A DNA stretch of 64,000 nucleotides, from contig JBFWVF010000005.1 of the NCBI GenBank assembly GCA_050246875.1, positions 62,001 to 126,000 on the forward strand. The letters are read 5' to 3'. Source of the DNA: SHWB01 sp050246875. GTDB taxonomy: Bacteria > Pseudomonadota > Alphaproteobacteria > UBA6615. The position numbers and the translations under genes were made by a program. Of this stretch, positions 7,894 to 17,165 are shown in pieces (positions within the stretch are counted from its first letter, which is position 1; each line of letters starts with the position of its first letter). The notes under the pieces were generated by a model, which saw only the letters and a list, made by a program, of their open reading frames with translations, ran no database searches and was not told where the DNA came from.

Positions 7894-9057
7894 ATGACTG
7901 TCGACTTCGCGCCGCGTCCCGTGCCGGCCTATCCTGGCCGGCCGCTGTTCGTCGCCAACGACATCTATCGCCATTCGAGCTACGGCGGCGTCCACCCGCT
8001 GGCCATCCCGCGCGTCTCGGCGACCATCGACCTCGCCCGCGCGCTCGGCTGGCTCGACGACGGCTGCTACTGGTCGACGGCGCCGGCGACGAAGGCGGAG
8101 ATCGCGCGCTTCCATGACCCCGCCTACATCGCGGCGCTGGAACGCGCCGAGCGCGAGCAGGCGCTGCCCGAGGAACTGGCCGAACGCCATAACCTCGGCC
8201 GCTTCGGCAATCCCTTCTTCCCGGAGATGTTCCGCCGCCCCGCCACCTCGGCCGGCGCGGTGCTGACCGCCGCCGACGTGCTGCTGGCGAGCGACCCTGC
8301 CGCGCATGGCGGCCGCGTCGTCGTCTACAGCCCGCCCGGCGGCACGCACCACGCCCGCCGCGACCGCGCCAACGGCTTCTGTTACTTCAACGATCCCGTG
8401 CTCGGCATGCTGCGCCTGCTCGACGGCGGGGTGGGGCGGCTGCTCTACGTCGATTTCGACGCGCACCACTGCGACGGCGTCGAGGCCGCCTTCACGGGCG
8501 ACCCGCGCGTGCTGATGATCTCGGTCCATGAAGCGCGGCGCTGGCCCTTCACCGGCGCCGTCGGCGAGCGTGCCGGCGGCAGCGCCCGCAACCTGCCCGT
8601 GCCGCGCGGCTTCAACGACAGCGAACTCGAAGCCATCGTGGACGACGTCGTGCTGCCCCTCGGCCGCGCCTTCGCGCCCGACGCGGTGGTCGTCCAGTCC
8701 GGCGCCGACGCGCTGGCGGAGGATCCGCTGTCGCGGCTGGAGCTGTCCAACGGAGCGCTGTGGCGGGCCGTCGCGGCCGCCGCGGGGCTGGCGCCGCGCG
8801 TGCTCGTGGTCGGCGGCGGCGGCTACAATCCGTGGAGCGTGGCGCGCGCCTGGGCCGGCGTCTGGGGCACGCTCAACGGCCGCCACCCGCCGGCACGCCT
8901 TCCCGATGCGGCCGAGGCGGTGCTGCGCGGCTTGACGTGGCAGCGCGCGGCGGGCCGGAATCCGCCGGCGCACTGGTTCACCACCCTGGCCGATGCGCCG
9001 CGTCCCGGGCCGGTGCGCGACGAGGTCAGGCGCACGATCGAGGCGGTACTGGCATGA
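7894..9057 (+). CDS. Histone-deacetylase-family zinc hydrolase (AcuC/HDAC-like)
   Basis: A 387-residue member of the arginase/deacetylase fold. The catalytic and zinc-binding motifs are intact: GGTHHARRDRANGFCYFND (tandem His pair), YVDFDAHHCDGVE (zinc Asp and His, about residues 185-197), QSGADALAEDPLSRL (third zinc ligand), and GGGGYNPWSVARAW. Bacterial members deacetylate acetylated lysines, polyamines or other amides; the substrate cannot be read from the sequence. It faces away from the TPP-riboswitch operon and overlaps the following DUF192 gene by 4 bases (ATGA). Confidence 0.85.
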   Translation: MTVDFAPRPVPAYPGRPLFVANDIYRHSSYGGVHPLAIPRVSATIDLARALGWLDDGCYWSTAPATKAEIARFHDPAYIAALERAEREQALPEELAERHNLGRFGNPFFPEMFRRPATSAGAVLTAADVLLASDPAAHGGRVVVYSPPGGTHHARRDRANGFCYFNDPVLGMLRLLDGGVGRLLYVDFDAHHCDGVEAAFTGDPRVLMISVHEARRWPFTGAVGERAGGSARNLPVPRGFNDSELEAIVDDVVLPLGRAFAPDAVVVQSGADALAEDPLSRLELSNGALWRAVAAAAGLAPRVLVVGGGGYNPWSVARAWAGVWGTLNGRHPPARLPDAAEAVLRGLTWQRAAGRNPPAHWFTTLADAPRPGPVRDEVRRTIEAVLA

Positions 9058-9536
9058 AGACAATGATGGCTGTGCGGGCGCTGGCGGTGCTGTTGCTGGC
9101 GGCCCTCGTGCTCGCCGGACCGGTCGCCGCGCAGCGCAGCGCCGAGTTCGAACGCTCGTCGCTGACGATCGAGACGGCCGGCGGCAACGCCCATCCGTTC
9201 ACCGTGGAGCTGGCCCTGTCGCCGGACCAGAAGACCCAGGGCCTGATGTATCGCAGGGAAATGGCGGCGGACGCCGGCATGCTGTTCGTCTACGACCGCC
9301 CGCAACTGCTCAGCATGTGGATGCAGAACACCTACCTGCCGCTCGACATGCTGTTCATCGCCAGCGGCGGCCGCGTCGCCCACATCGTCGAGCGGACCGT
9401 GCCGCTGTCGACGACGATCGTGTCGTCGCGCGAACGGGTCGTCGCCGTCCTCGAACTCAATGCCGGCACCGTGGCGCGCCTCGGCCTCGCGCGTGGCGAC
9501 ATGGTTCGCCACGCGCTGCTCGGCAGTGCCAACTGA
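9054..9536 (+). CDS. DUF192 family exported protein
   Basis: A 160-residue protein with an N-terminal signal peptide (about residues 1-27, ending PVAAQR) and a DUF192 domain: TQGLMYRREMAADAGMLFVY and MWMQNTYLPLDMLFI are its typical conserved blocks. The ATG overlaps the stop of the deacetylase-like gene. DUF192 proteins are small beta-rich proteins of unknown biochemical role, often exported in proteobacteria. Confidence 0.87.
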   Translation: MKTMMAVRALAVLLLAALVLAGPVAAQRSAEFERSSLTIETAGGNAHPFTVELALSPDQKTQGLMYRREMAADAGMLFVYDRPQLLSMWMQNTYLPLDMLFIASGGRVAHIVERTVPLSTTIVSSRERVVAVLELNAGTVARLGLARGDMVRHALLGSAN

Positions 9537-9548
9537 CCGTTCGACGGG

Positions 9549-9857
9549 TCAGGAGCGGGCGCCGACCAGCGTCGGCAGCTGCTCCCAGCCGATGCCGGAC
9601 GCGAGCGGGCAGGTGTGACCGTCCGGCATGGTGATGACGATCGTCCAGGTCTTGCCGTCCGGATTGGCGAGCACTTCGATGACGCCGCCATTGTTGGCGA
9701 GGCCCAGCGCCACGGGCTTCTCGTCGAAGTTGGTGCGCAGGTAGTTCAGCGCTTCGGTCCTGTCGTGGCAGACAGGCATCTGCTGGGCGCTCACCGGCAG
9801 GCCGACGCCGAGGATGGCGAGGGCACCGGCGGCCGCGATGGCATTTTTGGCGTGCAT
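9549..9857 (-). CDS. Small secreted hypothetical protein
   Basis: A 102-residue protein with a signal peptide (about 1-24, ending PVSAQQ). The mature part has two Cys (VCHDRTEA and HTCPLASG) about 50 residues apart that could form a disulfide, and the block GLANNGGVIEVLANPDGKTW. I do not recognise a named family; similar short secreted proteins occur in alphaproteobacteria. It converges with the DUF192 gene. Confidence 0.7.
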   Translation of the reverse strand: MHAKNAIAAAGALAILGVGLPVSAQQMPVCHDRTEALNYLRTNFDEKPVALGLANNGGVIEVLANPDGKTWTIVITMPDGHTCPLASGIGWEQLPTLVGARS

Positions 9858-10065
9858 GGCCGGTCTCCCGTAGAACGGTGCGGCCGGCGCCCGGGCGGGG
9901 CTGGGCCGCCTGCATGAATAATCGACCGGGCGAATTAAGGTTCCCTGAATGGCCGTTGCTGGGAATTCCTTGTCACAGAATAGACTTCGCCGCGGTCACA
10001 GAAATGTCCCGACATCGTTGTTGCGGTTTGCGCGGCAAGTAGTTGGTGGATAACTGTAATCTTTT

Positions 10066-10998
10066 CTAAATGGCCGGGCGGGCCGGCGGCCGCCTCGGTC
10101 GCAACGCTTCATAGTTGGACATGACGATGCCGGCGACCACGAGCACGAAACCGCCGAGCAGGGTGTAGGACAGTTCCTCGCCGAGCATCAGCGCGCCGAG
10201 CAGGATCGCCACCAGCGGGTTGAGACCGATGGTGATGGTCGCCTGCGACGGCAGGATGCGCGCCAGCGCCGCCGCCCAGATGACGTTCATCATCGCGCCG
10301 CCCGGTATGGCCAGTCCGAGCAGCGCCAGCCAGTGCCAGGTGTCCATCGCCAGCGACTGCGAAAGCGGGGGCGCAAACAGCAGGGTCATCGGCACCATGA
10401 TGATGCCGCCCAGCGTCAGCGCGATCGTCGCCACCACCAGCCCGCCGTGACGGAACAGCAGCGGGCGGGCGATGAAGTTGTGGGAGACCGCGAGGAGCAC
10501 GGTGACGAACATGAGCGCATCGCCGATCCAGGCGTCCGGCAGCGCGTCGCCGACCTTGTGCGACAGTGCCAGCGCCATGCCGCTGCCGGCGACGACGACG
10601 GCGGCGATCTTGTTGAGACGGAGCCGCTCGACGCCGATGAGGGCACCGACGATCACCGTGACCAATGGATTGGTGGCGTAGACCAGCCCGGCGCGGCCCG
10701 CCGTCGTGTACTCGACCGCCTTGGCGCCGAGGATGGGGAAGGCGACGTACATGATGATCGCCAGCGCGAAGAGGATCGCCCATTCGCGGCGCACCAGCCG
10801 TGGCAGGCGGTGGCTGCCGAAGACGATGGCCGTCAGCACGGCGCCGCCGATGACGTAGCGCAGAGCCGACAGGGTCAGCGGGTCGGTCTGCTCGATGCAG
10901 TAGCGCATCAGCACGACCGTGGCGCCGCCGATCGACGTCGACAGGGCGGCGAAGGCGACACCGGACGCGGTGCGCGAGACGGCGGTCGTGTCGGTCAT
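10066..10998 (-). CDS. DMT-superfamily EamA transporter (copy 1)
   Basis: A 310-residue membrane protein with ten predicted helices arranged as two EamA repeats, ending in a short basic tail (RPRRPP). ATG 10998 (MTDTTAV) is chosen over an upstream GTG that would read Arg/Pro-rich noncoding sequence. It is clearly paralogous to the next gene upstream: both start with an AxSTSIGGATVV block after the leader and share TTAGRxGLxxATxPL in the first repeat. Substrate unknown; EamA proteins export metabolites. Confidence 0.85.
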   Translation of the reverse strand: MTDTTAVSRTASGVAFAALSTSIGGATVVLMRYCIEQTDPLTLSALRYVIGGAVLTAIVFGSHRLPRLVRREWAILFALAIIMYVAFPILGAKAVEYTTAGRAGLVYATNPLVTVIVGALIGVERLRLNKIAAVVVAGSGMALALSHKVGDALPDAWIGDALMFVTVLLAVSHNFIARPLLFRHGGLVVATIALTLGGIIMVPMTLLFAPPLSQSLAMDTWHWLALLGLAIPGGAMMNVIWAAALARILPSQATITIGLNPLVAILLGALMLGEELSYTLLGGFVLVVAGIVMSNYEALRPRRPPARPAI

Positions 10999-11008
10999 GC
11001 TCGGGCGA

Positions 11009-11953
11009 TCAGGCGCTGTCCGGCCGGGCCGGCGCGGGCGCGGCCCCACGGCGCCGGCCGACTTCGAGATTGGTCAGCACGATGCCGGCGACGACCAGCG
11101 CGATGCCGCCGAACAGCCGCTGGGTCAGCGGCTCGGCCAGCAGCGCGGCGCCGAGCAGCATGGCGACGATCGGGTTGAGGCCGATGGTGATGACCAGTTG
11201 CGAGGGCAGGGCGCGCGACTGCGCCCAGGCCCACAGTATGTGCATGAAGGCACCACCCGGCAGTGCCAGCGCCAGCACGCAGGCCCAGCCGAGGAGATCG
11301 AAATCGAGCGCCTCGCCGATCGGCGGTCCGGCGGCGAACAGGGCCGCCGTCATCGCGATCCCGCCCGTCAGGCTGAGGACCGCCGTCACCGGCAGTCCGC
11401 CGTAGCGGAAGATGTAGGGGCGGACGGCGAAGTTGTAGACGACCGGGCAGCAGATCGCGGCGAACATGATGAGGTCGCCGCGCCACGCCATCGGCGCCGC
11501 CGTGCCGACGCGCTCTGACAGCGCGAGCGCCGTGCCGGCGCCGGCGATGAGCACGGCGACGACGCGGCGCACGGTCAGCCTTTCGACCCCCAGCAGCGAG
11601 CCGAGCACGACCGACAGCAGCGGGATGGTGGCGAACATCAGGCCGCCGCGGCCGGCGGTGGTGTCCTCCAGTGCGCGGGCGAACAGCGCGGGAAACGCCG
11701 CGAACATCAGGAGTCCGAGCGCCGCCATGCCGATCCAGTCGCGCAGGGCGATGCGCGGCAGGCGCATCGAGACGAAGACGATCGCGGCAAGCGCCGCGCC
11801 GCCGATCACCGAGCGCGTCGCGGCCAGGGTCAGCGGGTCGGCCTGGTCGACGACGAAGCGCGTCACCACCACTGTGGCACCGCCGATCGAGGTCGAGCAG
11901 GCCGCGAGGAGGATGCCGGAAATCGTGCGCGGCGACGGCGCGGAGACGGACAT
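11009..11953 (-). CDS. DMT-superfamily EamA transporter (copy 2)
   Basis: A 314-residue ten-helix EamA protein, upstream paralogue of the gene at 10066-10998, separated from it by only 10 bases. The shared CSTSIGGATVVVTRFVVDQ start and ITIGLNPIVAMLLGA block show tandem duplication followed by divergence. The two could act as a pair, as in paired small multidrug-resistance systems, or be independent. The gap upstream has a promoter-like element and a palindrome. Confidence 0.85.
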   Translation of the reverse strand: MSVSAPSPRTISGILLAACSTSIGGATVVVTRFVVDQADPLTLAATRSVIGGAALAAIVFVSMRLPRIALRDWIGMAALGLLMFAAFPALFARALEDTTAGRGGLMFATIPLLSVVLGSLLGVERLTVRRVVAVLIAGAGTALALSERVGTAAPMAWRGDLIMFAAICCPVVYNFAVRPYIFRYGGLPVTAVLSLTGGIAMTAALFAAGPPIGEALDFDLLGWACVLALALPGGAFMHILWAWAQSRALPSQLVITIGLNPIVAMLLGAALLAEPLTQRLFGGIALVVAGIVLTNLEVGRRRGAAPAPARPDSA

Positions 11954-12014
11954 GACGCTACCCGTATGAACCTGTCGATTGTGCGATGCAACAGATGGCC
12001 CGAAACGCCAGCCA

Positions 12015-12044
12015 TGTCATTACTGCATGACACAATTTTTTCAA
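12015..12044 (-). promoter_or_regulatory. Candidate promoter with overlapping palindrome for the EamA pair
   Basis: Reading the minus strand, TTGAAA (12044-12039), a 16-base spacer and TAATGA (12022-12017) resemble a sigma-70 promoter. The -10 is inside the perfect inverted repeat TGTCAT-N6-ATGACA (12015-12032), a plausible operator. The region (about 11990-12110) is clearly more AT-rich than the rest of the window. No regulator gene is adjacent. Confidence 0.35.
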
Positions 12045-12238
12045 CACTCAAAATTCTTAGACATACGTTTGAGGGTATATTTCGAATGTAAATCTCGCAA
12101 ACAGAGATGATGATCCGCCCGTGCACTCCAGGGACGCCCGGGCCGCGGCAGGCGGCGAATGGCCAAATGGCCCGACCGCCGCTATAGCAGAAGACGGGGA
12201 ACGGCGAGGCCGACCGGCGCCAGGGAGGGCGGCAGGTC

Positions 12239-13387
12239 ATGCGCATCGGGATCGTCGGCGGCGGGCCGGCCGGGTTGTGGCTGGCGCTGCTGATCCGCCA
12301 ATCGTCGCCCGGCCACGAGGTCACGGTCTGGGAGCAGAATCCGCCGGGGGCGACCTACGGTTTCGGCGTCGTCTTCTCCGACACGGCGCTGCGCTTCGTC
12401 GCCGAGGCGGCCCCCGCGGCCTTCGCCCCGGTCGCTGCGGCGATGCAGCGCTGGGACGATCTCACCATCGTCCACCGCGACCGCCGCGTGGCGATCGACG
12501 GCAACGGCTTCGCCGCCATCGGCCGCCTGCGCCTGCTCGAGCTGCTGCAGGCGCAGGCCCGTGCCACCGGCGTGCGTCTGGTCTTCGACCGGCGCATCGA
12601 GGACGTCGCGGCGCTGGACGGCTGCGATCTCGTCGTCGGCGCCGACGGCGTCAACTCGACACTGCGCCAGGGTCTCGCCGCCGCCTTCGGCACCCGCGTG
12701 GAGGAGCTGACCAACCGCTTCGTCTGGTACGGCACGCGGCAGACCTTCCCGACCCTGAGCCTGACCTTCCGCGCCAACGCCGACGGCGCCTTCGTGGCCC
12801 ATCACTATCGCTACGCCGGCGACATGAGCACCTTCATCGTCGAGTGCGACGCGGCGAGTTTCGCTCGCGCCGGTCTCGAGGCCATGAGCGACGACGAAAG
12901 CCGCGCCTACTGCGAGCGCCTGTTCGCGCCCGACCTCGGCGGCCATCCGCTGATCTCCAACCGCTCGATCTGGCGCCGCTTTCCGGTGCTGACCAACGAG
13001 CGCTGGCACGCCGGCAACGTCGTGCTGATCGGCGATGCCCTGCGGACCGTCCATTTCTCGATCGGCTCGGGCACGCGCCTCGCCATGGAGGATGCGGTGT
13101 TCCTCGCCCGCGCGCTGGCCGAGGCCGGCGAGGACGTGCCGGCGGCGCTCGCCGCCTTCGAGGCGGCGCGGCGGCCGGTCGTTGACAAGCTGCTGGCCGG
13201 TGCCGCGGGCAGCTACACCTGGTACGAGGGCTTCGCCGGCCGCATGGGGCTCGATCCGTACGAGCTGGCATACGACTACATGACACGGTCGGGCCGCATG
13301 ACCGAGGAGCGCCTTGCGGCGATCGCGCCGAAGTTTGTCGCTGCCTGCCGCGCTCATCGCGCCACGGCGGGGGAGGGCGCGCGATGA
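12239..13387 (+). CDS. FAD-dependent monooxygenase, probably acting on an aryl-CoA
   Basis: A 382-residue flavoprotein hydroxylase. The dinucleotide-binding motif GIVGGGPAGLWLALLI is at residues 4-19, DLVVGADGVNS near 130 and the second FAD motif GDALRTVHFSIGSGTRLAMEDA near 265-286. Motif layout and the YGFGVVFSD stretch resemble the N-terminal monooxygenase domain of salicylyl-CoA 5-hydroxylase and 2-aminobenzoyl-CoA monooxygenase/reductase, but the C-terminal reductase half of the latter is absent. It overlaps a benzoate-CoA-ligase-type gene by 4 bases, so a two-step route (CoA activation, then ring hydroxylation) is the natural inference. Substrate not established. Confidence 0.78.
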   Translation: MRIGIVGGGPAGLWLALLIRQSSPGHEVTVWEQNPPGATYGFGVVFSDTALRFVAEAAPAAFAPVAAAMQRWDDLTIVHRDRRVAIDGNGFAAIGRLRLLELLQAQARATGVRLVFDRRIEDVAALDGCDLVVGADGVNSTLRQGLAAAFGTRVEELTNRFVWYGTRQTFPTLSLTFRANADGAFVAHHYRYAGDMSTFIVECDAASFARAGLEAMSDDESRAYCERLFAPDLGGHPLISNRSIWRRFPVLTNERWHAGNVVLIGDALRTVHFSIGSGTRLAMEDAVFLARALAEAGEDVPAALAAFEAARRPVVDKLLAGAAGSYTWYEGFAGRMGLDPYELAYDYMTRSGRMTEERLAAIAPKFVAACRAHRATAGEGAR

Positions 13388-15009
13388 GTGCCGGTCTCGT
13401 CGTGACCGATCCGGTGCCGCGCGACGCGCCGGGCGCGCGCGAGATCGGCTTCGCCGTGCCCGAGCGCTACAACGCGTCGGCGATCCTGTTCGACAACCTG
13501 GAGCGGGGTTTCGGCGCGCGTCCGGCGCTGCACCACGCCGGCGGAACGGTCACCTACATCGAGCTATGCGCCGAGGCGGCACGTGCCGGCCGTGCCCTCG
13601 CCGCCGAGGGCCTGGTGCAAGGCGACCGCGTGCTGATGCTGCTCGACGACACGCCGGCCTATCCGGCCGCCTTCTTCGGCGCGGTGCGCGCGGGCTTCGT
13701 GCCGGTGCTCGTCAACGTGCTGTCGCTGGCCGATCTCGTCGCGTACTTCCTCGCCGACAGTGCCGCGCCGGTGGCGGTCGTCGAGGCGGCGCTGCTGCCG
13801 GTGCTGCGCGCTGCACTGCGGGACCGAGCGCCGGCGCTGCGCCGCGTCGTCGTCGCCAACGGCGACGCGCCGGACGACCTGGCGGTGCCGGCGGCGGCGT
13901 GGCGCGACTGGCTCCGGCCGCACGCGCCGCGTCTCGATGCGGCCCCCACCGGCCGCGACGACATGGCGTTCTGGATGTACAGCTCGGGCTCGACCGGCCG
14001 GCCCAAGGGCGTCGTCCACCTGCAGCACGACATGCTCTACACGCAGCTGTCCTACGCGCGCGCTTTCCTCGCGCTGGGGCCGGACGACATCTGCTTTTCT
14101 GTGCCGAAGATCTTCTTCGCCTACGGCTTCGGCAATTCCGTGACCTTCCCGTTCGCCGTCGGCGCCAGTGCCGTGCTGCTGGCGGGTCGGCCCGAGCCGG
14201 CGGGCATCTTCGCCGCCATCGAGCGGCATCGCCCGACGGTCTTCTTCGGCCTGCCGACGCTCTACAACGCCCTGGTGGCGCATCCGGGCAGTGCGGAGCG
14301 CGACCTGTCGAGTCTCAGGCTCTGCATCTCCGCCGCCGAGACGCTGCCGGCCGAGACCTTCGCGACGTGGCGCGACCGCTACGGCCAGGCCATCGTCGAG
14401 GGGCTGGGGTCGACCGAGGTGCTGCACATCTACCTCTCCAACCCGGCGGATGCGCCGCGCGCCGGATCCGCGGGGCAGCGCGTGCCGGGCTACGAGATCA
14501 GGCTGGTCGATCCCGAGGGGCGCGATGTGGAGGGGCCGGGCGCCGGCACTATGTGGGTACGCGGCGACAGCCAGGCGCCGACCTACTGGAACCGCCCGGA
14601 GAGCACGGCGGCCACCATGCGCGGCGACTGGATCCACACCGGCGACCGCTTCCGCCGCGACGCCGACGGCTATTACTGGTTCGAGGGCCGCGCCGACGAC
14701 CTCGTCAAGGTCAGCGGCCAGTGGGTGCATCCGATGGAGATCGAACTGTGCCTCGCCGGCCATCCCGACGTGCACGAATGCGCCGTGCTGGCGGTGGCTG
14801 CGGCGAGCGGCCTCACTACCATCCGCGCCTTTGTCGTGGCGCGGGCAGGGGCCGCGACCGACGCCGCCGCCACGCGCGCGCTGCAGGACTGGGTGAAGGC
14901 CCGGCTGCTGCCCTACAAGTATCCGCGCGAGGTCGTCTGGGTGCCCGATCTGCCCAAGACCGGCACCGGCAAGATCGACCGTCAGGCGCTGAAGGCGCAC
15001 ACCGTCTGA
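13384..15009 (+). CDS. Benzoate-CoA ligase family protein (aryl-CoA synthetase)
   Basis: A 541-residue adenylate-forming enzyme of the ANL superfamily. The P-loop-like motif SSGSTGRPKGVVH lies at about residues 200-212, EGLGSTEVLHIYLSN (A5 motif) near 340, GDRFRRDADGYYWFEGRADDLVKVSG near 420-445, and the catalytic Lys in KTGTGKIDRQAL near the C-terminus. Length and motifs fit benzoate-CoA ligases and relatives that activate substituted benzoates. Translationally coupled to the flavin monooxygenase upstream. Confidence 0.85.
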   Translation: MSAGLVVTDPVPRDAPGAREIGFAVPERYNASAILFDNLERGFGARPALHHAGGTVTYIELCAEAARAGRALAAEGLVQGDRVLMLLDDTPAYPAAFFGAVRAGFVPVLVNVLSLADLVAYFLADSAAPVAVVEAALLPVLRAALRDRAPALRRVVVANGDAPDDLAVPAAAWRDWLRPHAPRLDAAPTGRDDMAFWMYSSGSTGRPKGVVHLQHDMLYTQLSYARAFLALGPDDICFSVPKIFFAYGFGNSVTFPFAVGASAVLLAGRPEPAGIFAAIERHRPTVFFGLPTLYNALVAHPGSAERDLSSLRLCISAAETLPAETFATWRDRYGQAIVEGLGSTEVLHIYLSNPADAPRAGSAGQRVPGYEIRLVDPEGRDVEGPGAGTMWVRGDSQAPTYWNRPESTAATMRGDWIHTGDRFRRDADGYYWFEGRADDLVKVSGQWVHPMEIELCLAGHPDVHECAVLAVAAASGLTTIRAFVVARAGAATDAAATRALQDWVKARLLPYKYPREVVWVPDLPKTGTGKIDRQALKAHTV

Positions 15010-15073
15010 CGCGCTCCGGCCGATTGCGCCCTGCCGTGTCGTTCCGTATGGTCCGGCGCGGTTTCTGCGCCGT

Positions 15074-15150
15074 CGGGGCGTAGCTCAGCCTGGTAGAGCA
15101 CCTGCTTTGGGAGCAGGGGGCCGTTGGTTCGAATCCAGCCGCCCCGACCA
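15074..15150 (+). tRNA. tRNA-Pro (TGG anticodon)
   Basis: Full cloverleaf: acceptor CGGGGCG/CGCCCCG, D-arm around AGCTCAGCCTGGTAGAGC, anticodon stem CCTGC/GCAGG with loop TTTGGGA (anticodon TGG, reads CCA/CCN), T-arm with GGTTCGAATCC, and encoded CCA end. 77 bases. Confidence 0.97.
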
Positions 15151-15224
15151 CCGTTGCCATCGCCGGCATGCGTCGGCCGGTTGCATGCGGCGCGCCGCAC
15201 GCATCTGTCGAGCGGCGGTCCTGC

Positions 15225-15254
15225 TTGCACCCCGTGCAGATTTAGAAATATCCT
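15225..15254 (+). promoter_or_regulatory. Candidate sigma-70 promoter of the HWE kinase gene
   Basis: TTGCAC (15225-15230), an 18-base spacer and TATCCT (15249-15254), about 58 bases before the kinase ATG at 15312, in a locally AT-richer stretch. Confidence 0.35.
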
Positions 15255-15311
15255 AGACTTGGAGTGTAGGTAGGAATTCGTCGGGATTGCCGGCGGGTTC
15301 GGAGCGCGTCC

Positions 15312-16754
15312 ATGGATGGCGTTGCATGTGAACAGGGTCACGACGAACAACCGCAGCCGATCGACAATCTCCTCCTAGCTCTTCCCGTTGCCATCTACAC
15401 CACCGGTGCGGACGGCCGGATCACGTACTTCAACGAGGCCGCCGCCGAGTTGTGGGGGCGCCGACCCGAAATCGGGCGGAGCGCATACAGCGGTGCCTGG
15501 AAACTCTATCTGCCGGACGGCACCCCGTTGCCGCACGACCGGTCGCCGATGGCCCTTGCGCTCGCCTCGCGGCAGGCCATCCGGGGCATGGAGGTGATGG
15601 CGGAGCGGCCGGACGGCAGCCGCGTCCTCGTCCTCGCCTACCCGGCGCCGATCCTGTCGCCCGCGGGCGATATCACCGGCGCCGTGAACATGCTGGTGGA
15701 CATTACCGAGCGAAAATCGGTCGAACAGGCGGCGCACCAGCTCGCGGCGATCGTCGAATCCTCGTCCGACGCCATCCTTACCAAGGACATGGACGGCATC
15801 ATCACAAGCTGGAATGCCGGCGCGCACCGGCTATTCGGGTACGTCGCCGACGAGGTCATCGGTCGCTCGATCAAGGTGCTCATCCCGCACGACCGTCACG
15901 ACGAGGAAACCGTCATTCTCGACCGCATTCGCCGGGGCGAGCGCGTCGAGCACTACGAGACGATCCGGCGCTGCAAGGATGGACGCCTCGTCGACATATC
16001 GCTGACCGTCTCGCCGGTGCGCAATGCCCGGGGCGAGATCACGGGCGCCTCGAAGATCGCGCGCGACATCACGGAGAGACGCACGGCCGAGCGCCGGCAG
16101 GGCCTGATGCTGCGCGAGATGGACCACCGGGTGCGGAACGCGCTCGCGGTATCGAAGGCCATCGTCAACCTCAGCAGCCGGACTGAAGGCTCGCGCGAGG
16201 AGCTGTTCAGGACCATCCAGGGCCGTCTGAACGCACTGGCCGATGCCCACGCGCTGACGCTGCCGAAGAGCTACGACGTCGCCGACGACACCGGCGACAT
16301 GGCGATGCTGCACGAACTGATCCATACGGTCGTCCTGCCTTACGACACACACGGCATTGCCGGCGGCGGCCGGGTAAGGATCGCCGGCGACGACATCGCC
16401 ATTCGCGGCAGCGCCGTCACCAGCATGGCGCTGATCGTCTACGAACTGGCAACCAACGCGGCCAAGCACGGTGCGCTGGCTTCGCCGGTCGGAATGGTAG
16501 ACATCGTCTGCGCCGACCGCGATGGCCGCTTTTCCCTGTCCTGGACCGAGAGCGGCGTCGTGTCGGGCCCGCCGGACGCCGAGGGCTTCGGCAGCGTCCT
16601 GCTGCAGGCGATGGTCAGCGGACTGGGTGGCGAACTGGCGCGCGACTTCGCCAGCGACTGCCTGGTCGTGTCGCTGTCCTTCGCCCGCGAAAAGCTGGTC
16701 GAACGGCGCACCCGGCGGCGCCTGCCCGGCGACGAGCCGGGCGCTTCCTTGTAG
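15312..16754 (+). CDS. PAS-PAS sensor histidine kinase, HWE family
   Basis: A 480-residue soluble kinase with no transmembrane segment. Domains: PAS 1 (about 17-130, PVAIYTTGADGRITYFNEAA), PAS 2 (about 140-255, SSSDAILTKDMDGIITSWNAG), dimerisation/phospho-acceptor region with MDHRVRNALAV (His about 274), and an ATPase domain with N-box IVYELATNAAKHGAL and the W-x-E motif (SWTESG) that defines the HWE family. Such kinases are typical of alphaproteobacteria and often feed single-domain receivers or the general stress response. No ligand or chromophore Cys motif of a LOV domain is seen, and no response regulator is adjacent. Confidence 0.88.
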   Translation: MDGVACEQGHDEQPQPIDNLLLALPVAIYTTGADGRITYFNEAAAELWGRRPEIGRSAYSGAWKLYLPDGTPLPHDRSPMALALASRQAIRGMEVMAERPDGSRVLVLAYPAPILSPAGDITGAVNMLVDITERKSVEQAAHQLAAIVESSSDAILTKDMDGIITSWNAGAHRLFGYVADEVIGRSIKVLIPHDRHDEETVILDRIRRGERVEHYETIRRCKDGRLVDISLTVSPVRNARGEITGASKIARDITERRTAERRQGLMLREMDHRVRNALAVSKAIVNLSSRTEGSREELFRTIQGRLNALADAHALTLPKSYDVADDTGDMAMLHELIHTVVLPYDTHGIAGGGRVRIAGDDIAIRGSAVTSMALIVYELATNAAKHGALASPVGMVDIVCADRDGRFSLSWTESGVVSGPPDAEGFGSVLLQAMVSGLGGELARDFASDCLVVSLSFAREKLVERRTRRRLPGDEPGASL

Positions 16755-16822
16755 CGCCGGACGGTGTTTCCTAGTATGAGCGCAGCGAAGTTTCCGGGGT
16801 CCGGTGGCGTGGGGAAGGGGCG

Positions 16823-17128
16823 ATGAAGGCGCGCATCTATCAGCCGGCGAAGACCGCCATGCAGTCCGGCCGGGGCAAGACCCGGCAGTGGGTGCTGGAG
16901 TTCGAGCCGACGCGGCGCCAGCGCCTCGACCCGTTGATGGGCTGGGCCGGCAACGGCGACACCATCGCCCAGGTGCGCCTCAAGTTCGATTCCGACGCCG
17001 AGGCGCTGGCCTATGCCAAGCGTCACGGCATCGAGGCCGAGGTGCAGAGACCGCAGGCCCGCCAGATCCGGCCCAAGGCCTACGCCGACAACTTCAACTG
17101 GCAGCGCCGCGAGCCCTGGAGCCACTGA
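16823..17128 (+). CDS. NDUFS4-like NADH dehydrogenase accessory subunit (ETC complex I subunit)
   Basis: A 101-residue protein of the ETC_C1_NDUFS4 family: MKARIYQPAKTAMQSGRGKT at the start, WVLEFEP, GWAGNGDTIAQVRLKF, and the C-terminal YADNFNWQRREPWSH are the family's typical blocks. It is the bacterial homologue of the 18-kDa mitochondrial complex I subunit and in bacteria is essentially an alphaproteobacterial marker. GATG at 16822-16825 is preceded by a GGAAGGGG ribosome-binding site. Confidence 0.93.
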   Translation: MKARIYQPAKTAMQSGRGKTRQWVLEFEPTRRQRLDPLMGWAGNGDTIAQVRLKFDSDAEALAYAKRHGIEAEVQRPQARQIRPKAYADNFNWQRREPWSH

Positions 17129-17165
17129 AGCTCCCGGGGAGCGGCGGCACGCAGCAGATGCCGAC

